A stretch of 64,000 bases of DNA from Achromobacter ruhlandii (GTDB lineage: Bacteria; Pseudomonadota; Gammaproteobacteria; Burkholderiales; Burkholderiaceae_B). The notes beneath the pieces were generated by a model. It was not told where the DNA came from. It did no database searches and saw only the letters and a list, made by a program, of their open reading frames with translations. This document shows, in pieces, positions 46,176 to 54,866 of this stretch. The stretch spans positions 1 to 64,000 of the forward strand of contig NZ_CADIJL010000001.1 of the NCBI RefSeq assembly GCF_902859695.1, read 5' to 3'. Each line of letters begins with the position of its first letter. Positions within the stretch are counted from its first letter, which is position 1. The translations under genes and the position numbers were made by a program.

Positions 46176-47711
46176 CTACTTGCGGCCGAACAATCGCCCC
46201 AGCAGGCCGCGCGGCGCGTTGGCCTGTCGTTCCGCCGCGAGGGCTCTTTCCAATGACAGCGCCTGGTATTGCGGCTTGCCGTTCTGCTGGTAGGCCGCGG
46301 CGGCCTGGCGGAATGCCGAAGCGGATTCCGCATGGCGTGCCATGGCGCCGTAGATCTCGCCGCGCGAGAACAGGGTCCAGCTGCGGAACTCCGGGTCCAT
46401 CGCGATCAGGCGGTCACAGGCCGCCAGGGCTTCGTCGTGGCGGCCCGCGGCGATCAGCGCGTTGACGGCGTCGGCCTGCAGCCTGCTGTCGTCGGGCCAG
46501 CGTTGCAGCGCGCGTTCGGCATCGGCCACCGCCTCCGGGCCGCGGCCCAGGTGGGTCAAGGCGTCGATGCGCACGCGGCGCCATTTGAGCCAATCGGGGT
46601 CCAGCGCGATCGCCACTTCGGACAGGGGCAGGGCTTCGTCGTAGCGTTCCAGGCGGGCGAGCATGTCGGCGGCGTTGCCGGGCAGGAAATCGTCGTCCGG
46701 CGCCAGTTCGTAGCCGCGCAGGTAGTACGCCAGGGCCTGCTCCCACTCGCCCTGGTCGCGTTGCGCGTTGCCGGCCACGAACAGCAATTGGGTATCGTCG
46801 CTGGTCAGCGGATCGAGCTCGCGCAGGGCTTCTTGCGCCAGCTCGGGGTGGCCGCTGCGCACATACTCGCGGGCCTGCTCCTTGCGGCCTTCCCAGCCGT
46901 TGTCCGACAGGGCGTCCAGCTTTTGCCACAGGGGAGCGGCCTCGCTGGCCCGGCCCAGGCGGTGCAGCGAGCGGGCCTTGCCCTCCAGCGGCCAGTCCCA
47001 GTCGGGCTCGCGGCGCAGCAGGCTGGTCCATTCTTCCACCGCGTCGGCATCGCGGCCCAGCGCCTGCAGGCATGAGGCCCGGTTGTGCTGGATGGCGTTT
47101 TCCTCGCCCAGGATCGCCCGCGCCCGGTCGAACAGGGCGATGGCCCGGTGCAGGTCGCCCAGGCGGCGATAGGTGTTGCCGGCGTCGTACATGAAGCGGC
47201 CGTTGTCCGGGGCGAGCGCGATCGCGCGTTCGAAGTAGGGCACGGCTTCTTTGTGGCGCCCGGCATTGGCCAGGTTGGACGCGATGTAGCAATGCGGCGC
47301 GCCGGCCTGCGGGCGCCGCTGGATCGCGCGGGTCCAGCAGTCGATGGCATCCTGCAGGCGGCCGTCGTTGATCAACAGGTAGGCTTCGGCCAGCAGCAGC
47401 CCGAAATGTCCGGAAGTACGCTGGCAGGCGTCGCGCAGCAGGCGCCAGGCCGCTTGCGGGTTGCCCTCGTCATAGCGCGCGGTGACCTGCACGGCGATGG
47501 CGTCCGGGCAGTGGGGATCGAGCGTCAGCGCCCGCGCCAGATCGGCGTCGCGCGCGGCCGCGACGCCGCGCCTGGCATGGCAGCGGGCGCGCGATGCCCA
47601 CATCTCGGCGGCGTTGGGCTGCTCGCGCAGCCCTTGGTCGCACAGCGCGAGCATGCGCGTCGTGTCGCCGGCGTCTTCGGCGCGCAGGATGGATTCGATC
47701 AGATTGGACAT
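46176..47711 (-). CDS. TPR-repeat protein, 511 aa
   Basis: A soluble protein made almost entirely of tetratricopeptide-type helical hairpins, with about a dozen repeats of the pattern A-x-x-x-x-x-R-A-L-x-L-x-P (for example ALALDPHCPDA-like blocks and ALPLSEVAIALDPDW). There is no signal peptide or membrane segment. It ends with ANAPRGLLGRLFGRK. Such proteins scaffold other proteins; the partner is unknown. It follows the RDD/pilin-like membrane protein gene by 27 bases in the same direction, so the two probably work together. Confidence 0.8.
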   Translation of the reverse strand: MSNLIESILRAEDAGDTTRMLALCDQGLREQPNAAEMWASRARCHARRGVAAARDADLARALTLDPHCPDAIAVQVTARYDEGNPQAAWRLLRDACQRTSGHFGLLLAEAYLLINDGRLQDAIDCWTRAIQRRPQAGAPHCYIASNLANAGRHKEAVPYFERAIALAPDNGRFMYDAGNTYRRLGDLHRAIALFDRARAILGEENAIQHNRASCLQALGRDADAVEEWTSLLRREPDWDWPLEGKARSLHRLGRASEAAPLWQKLDALSDNGWEGRKEQAREYVRSGHPELAQEALRELDPLTSDDTQLLFVAGNAQRDQGEWEQALAYYLRGYELAPDDDFLPGNAADMLARLERYDEALPLSEVAIALDPDWLKWRRVRIDALTHLGRGPEAVADAERALQRWPDDSRLQADAVNALIAAGRHDEALAACDRLIAMDPEFRSWTLFSRGEIYGAMARHAESASAFRQAAAAYQQNGKPQYQALSLERALAAERQANAPRGLLGRLFGRK

Positions 47712-47738
47712 GCGGATTCCTTGGGCGGCAAGCTGGCA

Positions 47739-48788
47739 TCAGGGGGCGGCGGCGCCGGCGGCGTGGCGGCAGCCGTAATGGCGGTCGCTCACGGCGATGT
47801 CGTCGCTGCCGCATTGCCAGCGGCGGATGCCGCCGCCTTTGCGTTCGGCGCGCAGCTCGGGCAGGTAGACCAGGTGCTTGCCCGCCAGGGGCGAGGCGTC
47901 ATTGGCATCGGCGGGGCCGGCAATGGTGAAGCGCAGCACGCCATTGGCCGGGTTCAGCTCCAGGTTGGAAAAGCCGCTGGAGGCCAGCGATTCGCGCGTC
48001 ACGCCCAGGTCCTGCAAGGTCGCGGCGAACTTGCCGGTGCCGCGGTAGTGGTTTTCCGCCAGCATCCGGACCGGCTGCGATACCCGATCCAGGTGCCGCA
48101 CGTCGGCCACCACGGGGTTGTCGGCATCGCGCGGACCGAGCGTCAGCGCGGCCAGCACGAAACCGGCCAGCACCAGCACTACCGCGCCCGCGGCGAACAG
48201 CAGGAACTTGCCGGCGCCGGTGATCGAGCGCGTCTGGCTCACGGCCGCCAGGATCGCGCGCGGATCGGCCCGGCTCGAAACGACGTAAGTGCCCGCGGCC
48301 CAGTTGTGCATGGCGCGTTCGCCGAACATGGCCTGCTGGATATGGTGGAACACGCCGGGCAGGGCCAGGTTCAGGGGGAACTTCATCAGGTGCCGCCACA
48401 GGGACCGCAACAGGCCGGGGCTCTGCCCGTCCCGCTTGACCACGCGCTGCTTGAACAACAGCTTGCCGGGCGAACCGGCGCCCCACGCGTCCATCAAGGC
48501 GGGCAGCAGCAGGCCCAGCAGACCGGCCGACAGGGTGAGTGCCTGGGGGCAGGGCTGTTCCAGCAATGCCTGGTAGCTCAGGGACGTGGCCCAGGAGAAG
48601 GCGAACATGGCCGCGATCATGGCGGCTGCGTCGGCCCCGCTCGCCGCCAGCCGCGACCAGATGCCGGGGATCACAGGCACGTTGGCGTGCGCCGCGCGCG
48701 GGGCCGCTGGCGCGGGCAAGGGCGCGTGGCAGCTGAAGCATTGGGTATGAGAGGCCGGATTCTGCCAATTGCACTGGGGGCACTGCAT
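47739..48788 (-). CDS. Zinc-ribbon/RDD membrane protein with pilin-like C-terminal domain
   Basis: 349 aa. The start is a zinc-ribbon (CPQC-x9-CFSC, residues 3-20). Then an RDD-type block of three to four membrane helices (about 40-200; DAWGAGSPGKLLFKQRVVKRDG). A further helix (about 205-230) is followed by a periplasmic domain resembling the globular part of type IV pilins (PVRMLAENHYRGTGKFAATLQDLGV), ending with a Cys pair (WQCGS and YGCRH) that could form a pilin-like disulfide loop. The ATG at 48788 has GGGGGC upstream. This domain order was not recognised as a named family. Confidence 0.7.
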   Translation of the reverse strand: MQCPQCNWQNPASHTQCFSCHAPLPAPAAPRAAHANVPVIPGIWSRLAASGADAAAMIAAMFAFSWATSLSYQALLEQPCPQALTLSAGLLGLLLPALMDAWGAGSPGKLLFKQRVVKRDGQSPGLLRSLWRHLMKFPLNLALPGVFHHIQQAMFGERAMHNWAAGTYVVSSRADPRAILAAVSQTRSITGAGKFLLFAAGAVVLVLAGFVLAALTLGPRDADNPVVADVRHLDRVSQPVRMLAENHYRGTGKFAATLQDLGVTRESLASSGFSNLELNPANGVLRFTIAGPADANDASPLAGKHLVYLPELRAERKGGGIRRWQCGSDDIAVSDRHYGCRHAAGAAAP

Positions 48789-48945
48789 GATGCGCGTCTT
48801 ATTCTGGTTGCCGTTCAAACGGAGAGCGTCCTGCGTCGCGCGGGTGGCCGCGCGATGGCCAGGCGCAGTGTATCGGACCCGTGTCGGTCTTGCTGGGGAA
48901 AACCCCGATCCCTGCCGCCCCGCGCAACGCGGGACACTTGCCGCC

Positions 48946-49866
48946 ATGAAGCGTCCGTTGCCCGCCGCGTCCCATTCGCGCGATATCGATCCGGTTTCCC
49001 TGCGCCTGTTCCTGGCGGCGCTGGAAGAAGGCAGCCTGGCGCGCGCCGCGGCGCGCGAGAACATCGTGCCCTCGGCGGTCAGCAAGCGCATGATCGAGAT
49101 GGAAGAGGTCCTGGGCGTGCCGCTGCTGGCGCGCGACGTCAAGGGCGTGCAGGCCACGCCCGCCGGCCAGGCGCTGGCCGAGCATGCGCGGCGGGTATTG
49201 CAGCAGATGGAGCGCATGCACCGCGAGATGGCGGCCTTTGCCACCGGGGTGCGGGGGCGCATCCGGCTGGCGGCCAGCGTGGCGGCGCTGTCGGGCGACC
49301 TGCCGGCGCAGATCCAGTCGTTTCGCCGCGCCTACCCACAGATCGAGATCGCGCTGGAGGAAAGCACCACGCAGCAGGTCTTCCAGGAGGTGCTGCAGGG
49401 CCGCGCCGATGTGGCCGTGGGCTCGGACTTCGGCCACGATGGCCTGCGGGTGTTTCCTTGCGGCTATTGCGAACTGGCGGCGGTGGTGCCGGGACAGCAC
49501 CTGCTGGCCGACAGCGAGATCCTGGACTATGCGCAGTTGCTGCCCTATGAGCAGATCGAGCTGAACCGCGATAACGGCATCAGCGCGGTGTTCGAGCAGG
49601 CGGCGCGCGAGGCCGGCGTGACGCGCCGCATCAGCGCTCGTGTCAGTTCGCACGAGACCATCTGCAATCTGGTGGCGCGCGGCATGGGCGTGGCGGTGGT
49701 GCCCATGTATCTGAAGCCGCGCCACGCCAGCCCGGATATCCGCTTCATCGCCCTGTCCGGGCCCTGGGCGGGCACGCCGTTGTGCATCGCGGTGCGCGAA
49801 CTGGACGCGCTGCCACCCGCCGCGCGCGCCCTGTTGGCGCACCTGGGCGCGGCGCCGTGGCCCTAG
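48946..49866 (+). CDS. LysR-family transcriptional regulator
   Basis: 306-aa LysR protein. HTH region: SLRLFLAALEEGSLARAAARENIVPSAVSKRMIEMEEVLGVPLLARDVKGVQATPAG. The effector domain begins near residue 95 (RLAASVAALSGDLPAQI) and contains LVARGMGVAVVP. It is upstream of and in the same direction as the CoA-transferase gene, separated by 162 bases; it may control that cluster. It is divergent from the RDD/TPR pair. Confidence 0.9.
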   Translation: MKRPLPAASHSRDIDPVSLRLFLAALEEGSLARAAARENIVPSAVSKRMIEMEEVLGVPLLARDVKGVQATPAGQALAEHARRVLQQMERMHREMAAFATGVRGRIRLAASVAALSGDLPAQIQSFRRAYPQIEIALEESTTQQVFQEVLQGRADVAVGSDFGHDGLRVFPCGYCELAAVVPGQHLLADSEILDYAQLLPYEQIELNRDNGISAVFEQAAREAGVTRRISARVSSHETICNLVARGMGVAVVPMYLKPRHASPDIRFIALSGPWAGTPLCIAVRELDALPPAARALLAHLGAAPWP

Positions 49867-50028
49867 CCTCGCGTTCCTAGGGCTAACCCGGACGTTCCGA
49901 AACGAGAATGCCCCGGTGCTGAAAGAGCGCTTTTCCCGCGCCGCCGCGCCCGCGATGATGGCTGCGTACCGCTCGGGCCCCTGGCGCCCGGGCCTTCGAT
50001 CCACGGCGCAGGCCAGAGGAAAATGTCG

Positions 50029-51252
50029 ATGACCGCAGCACCGGCTTCCCCCTTCATGAACCAGGACGAGCTGCCCTTGCGCGGCATCAAGGTGCTGGAA
50101 CTGTCCCACATGATCATGGGACCGGCCGCCGGCCTGGCGCTGGCCGACCTGGGCGCCGAGGTGATCAAGCTGGAGCCGATCGACGGCGACCACACCCGTC
50201 GCCTGAAGGGTTCGGGCAGCGGCTACTTTCCCGTTTTCAACCGCAACAAGCAGAGCCTGTCGATCGACCTGAAATCGGCCGAGGGCCAGGCGCTGGCGCG
50301 GCAGCTGGCCTTGCAGGCCGACATGGTGGTCGAGAATTTCCGCGACGGCGGCCTGGCGCAGTACGGGCTGGACTACGCCTCGTTGTCGGCCGAGAACCCG
50401 CGGCTGATCTATGTGTCGCTCAAGGGCTTCCTGTCCGGCCCCTACAAGCACCGCACCGCGCTGGATGAGGTGGTGCAGATGATGGGCGGACTGGCCTACA
50501 TCAATGGCGGCGCGGACACGCCGCAGCGCGTGGCGGCGTCGGTCAATGACATCCTGGGCGGCACCTTCGGCGTGGTGGGCGCGCTGGCCGCGCTGCACGA
50601 TCGGCATGTCACCGGGCGCGGCCGCCATGTGCGCTCGGGCCTGTTCGAGAACAACCTGCTGCTGGTGGCACAGTTCATCGCGCAGTACCAGCTGACCGGC
50701 GCCGCGCCCAAACCCTTCGGCGCGGAGCGCAAGCCGCCATGGGGCGTGTACGACGTGTTCGAGACCGCCGATGGGCGGGTGTTCGTGGCCGTGGTGGGCG
50801 ATGCCCAATGGCGAAATTTCGCGCAGAAATTCCTGCCGCCCGAATGGGCCGCCGATCCGCGCCTGGCCACCGCCGTGGACCGCGAGGCGGCGCGTTCCTG
50901 GCTGGTGCCTGGCGTGGGCGCGATCCTCAAGACCTGGAAGACCGACGAATTGTGCGCGGCGCTGGAGGCCGCCAATCTGTCGTACGGGCCGATCCGCCAG
51001 CCGCACGACCTGTTGCACGATGAGCACCTGAATGCCGGCGGCGCGCTGCTGGCCACGGCCCTGCCGGACGGCGGCGAAATCGCCGCGGCGGCGCTGCCGA
51101 TCGAATTCGATGGCCTGAAGGCCGGCAAGCGCTTCGATCCGCCGGCCCAGGGGCGCGATACCAAAGCCATCCTGCGGGGCCTGGGGCTGGATGCCGCGCG
51201 CATCGAGGCCCTGCGCGCCGCGGGCGTGGTGCATTGCGAGGACAAGGCATGA
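50029..51252 (+). CDS. CaiB/BaiF-family (class III) CoA-transferase
   Basis: 407-aa CoA-transferase. The N-terminal block (GIKVLELSHMIMGPAAGLALADLGAEVIKLEP) and the catalytic-aspartate region (FDVVVENFRDGGLAQYGLDY-like, with LDEVVQMMGGLAYINGG) are typical of family III enzymes that move CoA between short organic acids. The ATG at 50029 is chosen over one six bases earlier because it lies eight bases from AGAGGA. It is followed by a Bug binding protein and an HMG-CoA-lyase-type gene, pointing to activation of an imported acid to its CoA thioester. Confidence 0.88.
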   Translation: MTAAPASPFMNQDELPLRGIKVLELSHMIMGPAAGLALADLGAEVIKLEPIDGDHTRRLKGSGSGYFPVFNRNKQSLSIDLKSAEGQALARQLALQADMVVENFRDGGLAQYGLDYASLSAENPRLIYVSLKGFLSGPYKHRTALDEVVQMMGGLAYINGGADTPQRVAASVNDILGGTFGVVGALAALHDRHVTGRGRHVRSGLFENNLLLVAQFIAQYQLTGAAPKPFGAERKPPWGVYDVFETADGRVFVAVVGDAQWRNFAQKFLPPEWAADPRLATAVDREAARSWLVPGVGAILKTWKTDELCAALEAANLSYGPIRQPHDLLHDEHLNAGGALLATALPDGGEIAAAALPIEFDGLKAGKRFDPPAQGRDTKAILRGLGLDAARIEALRAAGVVHCEDKA

Positions 51253-51325
51253 ACCGGCCGTAGAGCCGGTCCCCGTCGAGGCGGCGCCAGACCGCCAAGA
51301 CATACACCAAAGAGGAGACTTTCCG

Positions 51326-52285
51326 ATGATCCGCAGACTCTTGGCGGTGGCCGCGATGGCCGTCGCATGCGTGGCGCACGCGCAGGACTATCCCAGCAAG
51401 CCCATCCGCATCATCATCCCGTCCACGCCGGGCGGCGGCACCGATTACATCGGGCGCCTGATGGGCAACAAGCTGCACGAACTGAACGGCTGGTCGGTGG
51501 TGCCCGAGAACAAGCCGGGCGCGGGTACGGCGCTGGGACTGGCCGAGGCGGCGCGCGCGCCGGCGCAGGGCTATGACCTGGTGATCGGGCAGTCTGACAA
51601 CGTCACGCTGATTCCGCTGTTGATGAAGGTGGCCTACGATCCGGTCAAGGATCTGGTGCCGGTGGCGCTGGTGGCCACCACGCCGATGGTGCTGCTGGTG
51701 TCCGACAGCTCGCCGTACAAGACCCTGCCGGAAGTGATCGAGGCCGCGCGCAAGGCGCCCAACACGCTGTCCTACGGCACCTCGGGCACGGGCGGCGGCG
51801 TGCATATCGCCATGGAAATGCTGCAGCACGAGGCCGGCTTCAAGATGCAGCACGTGCCGTACAAGGGCTCGGCGCCGGCGCTGGCCGACCTGATGGGCGG
51901 GCACCTGCAGTTCGCCGGCTCGTCGATCTCGTCGGCGGCCTCGTTGATCAAGGCGGGCAAGGTGCGCGCGCTGGCGGTGACTTCGCCCAAGCGCAATCCC
52001 GCGCTGCCCGACGTGCCGACCGTGGCCGAGCTGGGCTACAAGGATTTCAGCGTGGTGACCTATTACGGCGTGCTGGCGCCGGCCAAGACGCCGGCCGCGG
52101 TGGTGGCGCGCCTGAATGCCGATTTCAACAAGCTGCTGGCGCGCCCGGATGTGCGCGATGCGCTGGCCGCGCAGGGGCTGGAGGCCGATCCGGTGTCGTC
52201 GGAGCAGTTCGCCGCGCTGATCCGCTCGGACATCGGCAAGGCGCGCCAGACCATCGCCACCGCGGGCATCGTGGTGCAGCAATAG
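51326..52285 (+). CDS. Bug-family tripartite tricarboxylate transporter binding protein
   Basis: 319-aa periplasmic binding protein. Signal peptide MIRRLLAVAAMAVACVAHAQ; mature start DYPSKPIRIIIPSTPGGGTDYIGRLM, then PENKPGAGTALGLAEAARA and MQHVPYKGSAPALADLMGGHLQF. AGAGGAGA precedes the ATG. As with the other Bug gene in this window, no TctA/TctB partners are nearby, so it would have to share a membrane permease encoded elsewhere or act as a sensor. The ligand is probably the acid used by the adjacent CoA-transferase. Confidence 0.9.
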   Translation: MIRRLLAVAAMAVACVAHAQDYPSKPIRIIIPSTPGGGTDYIGRLMGNKLHELNGWSVVPENKPGAGTALGLAEAARAPAQGYDLVIGQSDNVTLIPLLMKVAYDPVKDLVPVALVATTPMVLLVSDSSPYKTLPEVIEAARKAPNTLSYGTSGTGGGVHIAMEMLQHEAGFKMQHVPYKGSAPALADLMGGHLQFAGSSISSAASLIKAGKVRALAVTSPKRNPALPDVPTVAELGYKDFSVVTYYGVLAPAKTPAAVVARLNADFNKLLARPDVRDALAAQGLEADPVSSEQFAALIRSDIGKARQTIATAGIVVQQ

Positions 52286-52314
52286 CGGGCGGCGCATTCG
52301 ACCAGGGAAACGAC

Positions 52315-53241
52315 ATGGACCAGGCAGTGAGATTGTGCGAGGTGGGCCCGCGCGACGGGTTGCAGATGGCGCGCGGCATGATGGCCGCCGCCGACAAGCT
52401 GCGCTGGATACGGCAGCTGGCGGCCGCGGGCCTGCGCGAGATCGAGGTGGGCAGTTTCGTGTCGCCGCGCCTGGTGCCGCAGATGGCCGATACGGCGCGG
52501 GTGCTGCCGCAGGCTTTGGGCATCGATGGCCTGACCGTGTGCGCGCTGGCCTGCAACCTGAAGGGCGCCATCGCGGCGTATGAGGCGGGCGCGCACGTGG
52601 TCGCGATTCCCGTTTCGGTCAGCGACACGCACAGTCATGCCAATGTCGGCAAGGGCACGGACGCGCAGGTCGAGGCCGTGGCCGCGATTGCCGACTGGCT
52701 GCGGGCGCAGGCGCGGCCGGTGCGGCTGGACGTGGCGGTGGCCACGGCCTTCGGCTGCTCGATGGAAGGGGCGGTGCCGGTGCGCCGCGTGGCGCAGGTG
52801 GCCGCGGCGGTGATGCGCGCCGGCGCCGACGAGATCGCGCTGGCCGACACCGTCGGCTATGCCCATCCGGCGGGCGTGCGCGAGGCCGTGCGCGCCGCCC
52901 AGGATGCCGTCGGCGCCCGGCTGGTGAAGCTGCACCTGCACGACACCATGGGGCTGGGCCTGGCCAATGCGCTGGCCGGCCTGGATGAAGGCATCCGCGC
53001 GTTCGACGCCTGCCTGGGCGGGCTGGGCGGTTGCCCGTTCGCGCCGGGGGCGTCGGGCAATATCGTCACCGAGGATCTGGTGTTCATGCTGGAAAGCATG
53101 GGCTACCGCACTGGCGTCGACCTGCCGAGGCTGCTGGCCGCGCGCGCCTTGCTGGCGGCGTCGTTGCCGCAGGAGACTTTGCGCAGCGGCGTGGCGGCGG
53201 CGGGCATTCCCAAGACCTACGCCGCGTCCCCGGCCGCCTGA
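52315..53241 (+). CDS. Hydroxymethylglutaryl-CoA lyase-family enzyme
   Basis: 308-aa TIM-barrel lyase. The start CEVGPRDGLQ carries the metal-binding Asp, KLHLHDT is the metal-binding HxH, and GGLGGCPFAPGASGN is the HMG-CoA lyase signature with the reactive cysteine. It would split HMG-CoA, or a close analogue such as citramalyl-CoA, into acetyl-CoA and a keto acid or acetoacetate. It starts 29 bases after the Bug gene. Together with the CoA-transferase it makes a short activation-and-cleavage pathway. Confidence 0.87.
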   Translation: MDQAVRLCEVGPRDGLQMARGMMAAADKLRWIRQLAAAGLREIEVGSFVSPRLVPQMADTARVLPQALGIDGLTVCALACNLKGAIAAYEAGAHVVAIPVSVSDTHSHANVGKGTDAQVEAVAAIADWLRAQARPVRLDVAVATAFGCSMEGAVPVRRVAQVAAAVMRAGADEIALADTVGYAHPAGVREAVRAAQDAVGARLVKLHLHDTMGLGLANALAGLDEGIRAFDACLGGLGGCPFAPGASGNIVTEDLVFMLESMGYRTGVDLPRLLAARALLAASLPQETLRSGVAAAGIPKTYAASPAA

Positions 53242-53305
53242 GCCACGGCCCGCGCCGGCGGTATTATGTGCCGTCCCCGTTCTGGCGGCTGGCCGCCGCG
53301 CGCCC

Positions 53306-54568
53306 ATGGCTCTCGCTTCCACTGCGCTTCTCGATCGTCTGCTTGCCGATGGCGTCATCCGCCCGGATCATTACGAGGCCGCGCGCCAGCGGCTGGGCGA
53401 TGCCACGGTGCAATCCTGGGCCTCGCTGGGCGAGGCGCTGTTCTGGCTGGTGGATGAGGGCATTGTGTCCGACGCGGATCTCGGGGCCATCGGCGAGCTG
53501 TCGGTGACCGAGGGCGCCTTTGCCGGCAATGCCACGCGCCGCCAGGCGCTGGCCGAGATGGATGCGCTGATGCAGCGCAAACTTGAAGAATACGAACGGC
53601 AGATCCGGCAGGCGACCCTGAAGGCGGCCTTTCCCGGCCCACGTTGGGCCTGGCGCGGCGGCGCTCTCATCGCGGTGGCGGCGGTTGCATGGTACCTGTT
53701 CGCGCCGGCCTCGCCGCCGCGGTGCGATGACGCCGACGTGCAGAAGACGCTGCGCGCCAGCCTGTTCACTTCGCGCATCCAGCAGATGTCCCGCAATCCG
53801 CTGGCCGGCGGCGCCACGCCCGCCGATCTGTACCTGGCGACGTTTTCGGACGTGCAGGAGGTCGGTTACCTCAAGCCGGAGCGCTCGCGCGGATGCATCG
53901 CCACGCTCAAGGCCGGCGAGGCCAGCTCCGTCCTGGCCTACACCATCGGCCCGAACGACAAGGGCGAGATGATGATCGCCGGCGCGGATCCGCGCGTGGT
54001 GCGGGCCCGTTACGGCCAGCTCGGTGCCGATGGCAAGCCGCGCGCCGTCGGCCAGCCGGCGGGCGCGGCGCGACTGGCCGCCGCCTTCGAGCAGGGCGCG
54101 GCGGCTTTCGACGAGCTGACCCGGGGCGCGGCGCGCAAGGCCGCGTACGACCGGCAGCGCGAGCGCATGGGCCTGCCGCCGGAAACCGATACGCGCACCG
54201 TGCGCAATGTGCAGCCGCTGGGCGACTGCAAGGACCTTGGCGGCGGCCGGTGGTCATGCCGCCTGCAGGGCGAGTACCGCGACCGGCTGATGTCCGCCAT
54301 CGGCCGCGCCGACTGGCAGGTGTTCGAAGGTGATTTCGAGTTCTTGCGGGAGGGCGACGCTTGGCGCGTGGGCGAACCCTTCACGCGCCAATACATGGAT
54401 GCGGTCGTGCGCGGCCGGGTCGCCGAATTGAAAGGTGACGAGGCGGCCGCGCGGCTCGAGCAGATCCAGCGTCAGCGGTCGGATGCGGTGGCGCCATCGA
54501 CGGACGCGGCGCCGGCCGCGGCAGGTGGCCGCGAGCATCGCGGTGATGGCGCCGTGATCAACCAATGA
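53306..54568 (+). CDS. Hypothetical single-pass membrane protein, 420 aa
   Basis: Not recognised. The N-terminal 110 residues are cytoplasmic and acidic (ALLDRLLADGVIRPDHYEAARQRLGD, LGEALFWLVDEGIVSDADLGAIGEL), resembling the N-terminal module of some type II secretion ATPases by helix pattern only. One membrane helix lies at about 113-132 (WRGGALIAVAAVAWYLFAP). The rest is probably periplasmic, with a conserved-looking Cys pair (GDCKDLGG and WSCRLQG) and an Ala/Pro/Gly-rich end. The ATG at 53306 is weakly supported. It sits between the HMG lyase and a tRNA gene. Confidence 0.65.
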   Translation: MALASTALLDRLLADGVIRPDHYEAARQRLGDATVQSWASLGEALFWLVDEGIVSDADLGAIGELSVTEGAFAGNATRRQALAEMDALMQRKLEEYERQIRQATLKAAFPGPRWAWRGGALIAVAAVAWYLFAPASPPRCDDADVQKTLRASLFTSRIQQMSRNPLAGGATPADLYLATFSDVQEVGYLKPERSRGCIATLKAGEASSVLAYTIGPNDKGEMMIAGADPRVVRARYGQLGADGKPRAVGQPAGAARLAAAFEQGAAAFDELTRGAARKAAYDRQRERMGLPPETDTRTVRNVQPLGDCKDLGGGRWSCRLQGEYRDRLMSAIGRADWQVFEGDFEFLREGDAWRVGEPFTRQYMDAVVRGRVAELKGDEAAARLEQIQRQRSDAVAPSTDAAPAAAGGREHRGDGAVINQ

Positions 54569-54657
54569 CGCGGGTCCGGGCCCTGGGGCGTGGCGCGATT
54601 GAGGCCGCCGCCCGCCGATTGGGGGCCATGGCGCAAAAAAGGGGGCGGACGGATTCC

Positions 54658-54745
54658 TGGCGGAAGCGGTGAGATTCGAACTCACGAACGGTTGCCCGTT
54701 GCCGGTTTTCAAGACCGGTGCAATCGACCACTCTGCCACGCTTCC
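54658..54745 (-). tRNA. tRNA-Ser(UGA)
   Basis: 88 nt with encoded CCA. Acceptor stem GGAAGCG/CGCTTCC, anticodon stem CCGGT/ACCGG around loop CTTGAAA (anticodon UGA, reading UCA), long variable arm (ACGGGCAACCGT), T loop AGTTCGAATCT. Typical class II tRNA-Ser. Confidence 0.95.
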
Positions 54746-54866
54746 TGGTCCCGCACTGTACTGCGGAGGCGGCAATCCGGCCGCCAGGCAAACACTCTAC
54801 CCGGCGACAACGCGACTTGCCGTAAAGGGCGCAATAATAATCCATTTGCTGCGAAGGAGGCACGCG

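Noticed and set aside
47085-49550. 821-codon open frame on the plus strand
   Set aside because: Antisense to the TPR and RDD genes and out of frame with the LysR gene; no family features.
48799-51303. 834-codon open frame on the minus strand
   Set aside because: Antisense to the LysR and CoA-transferase genes, both of which have clear family motifs.
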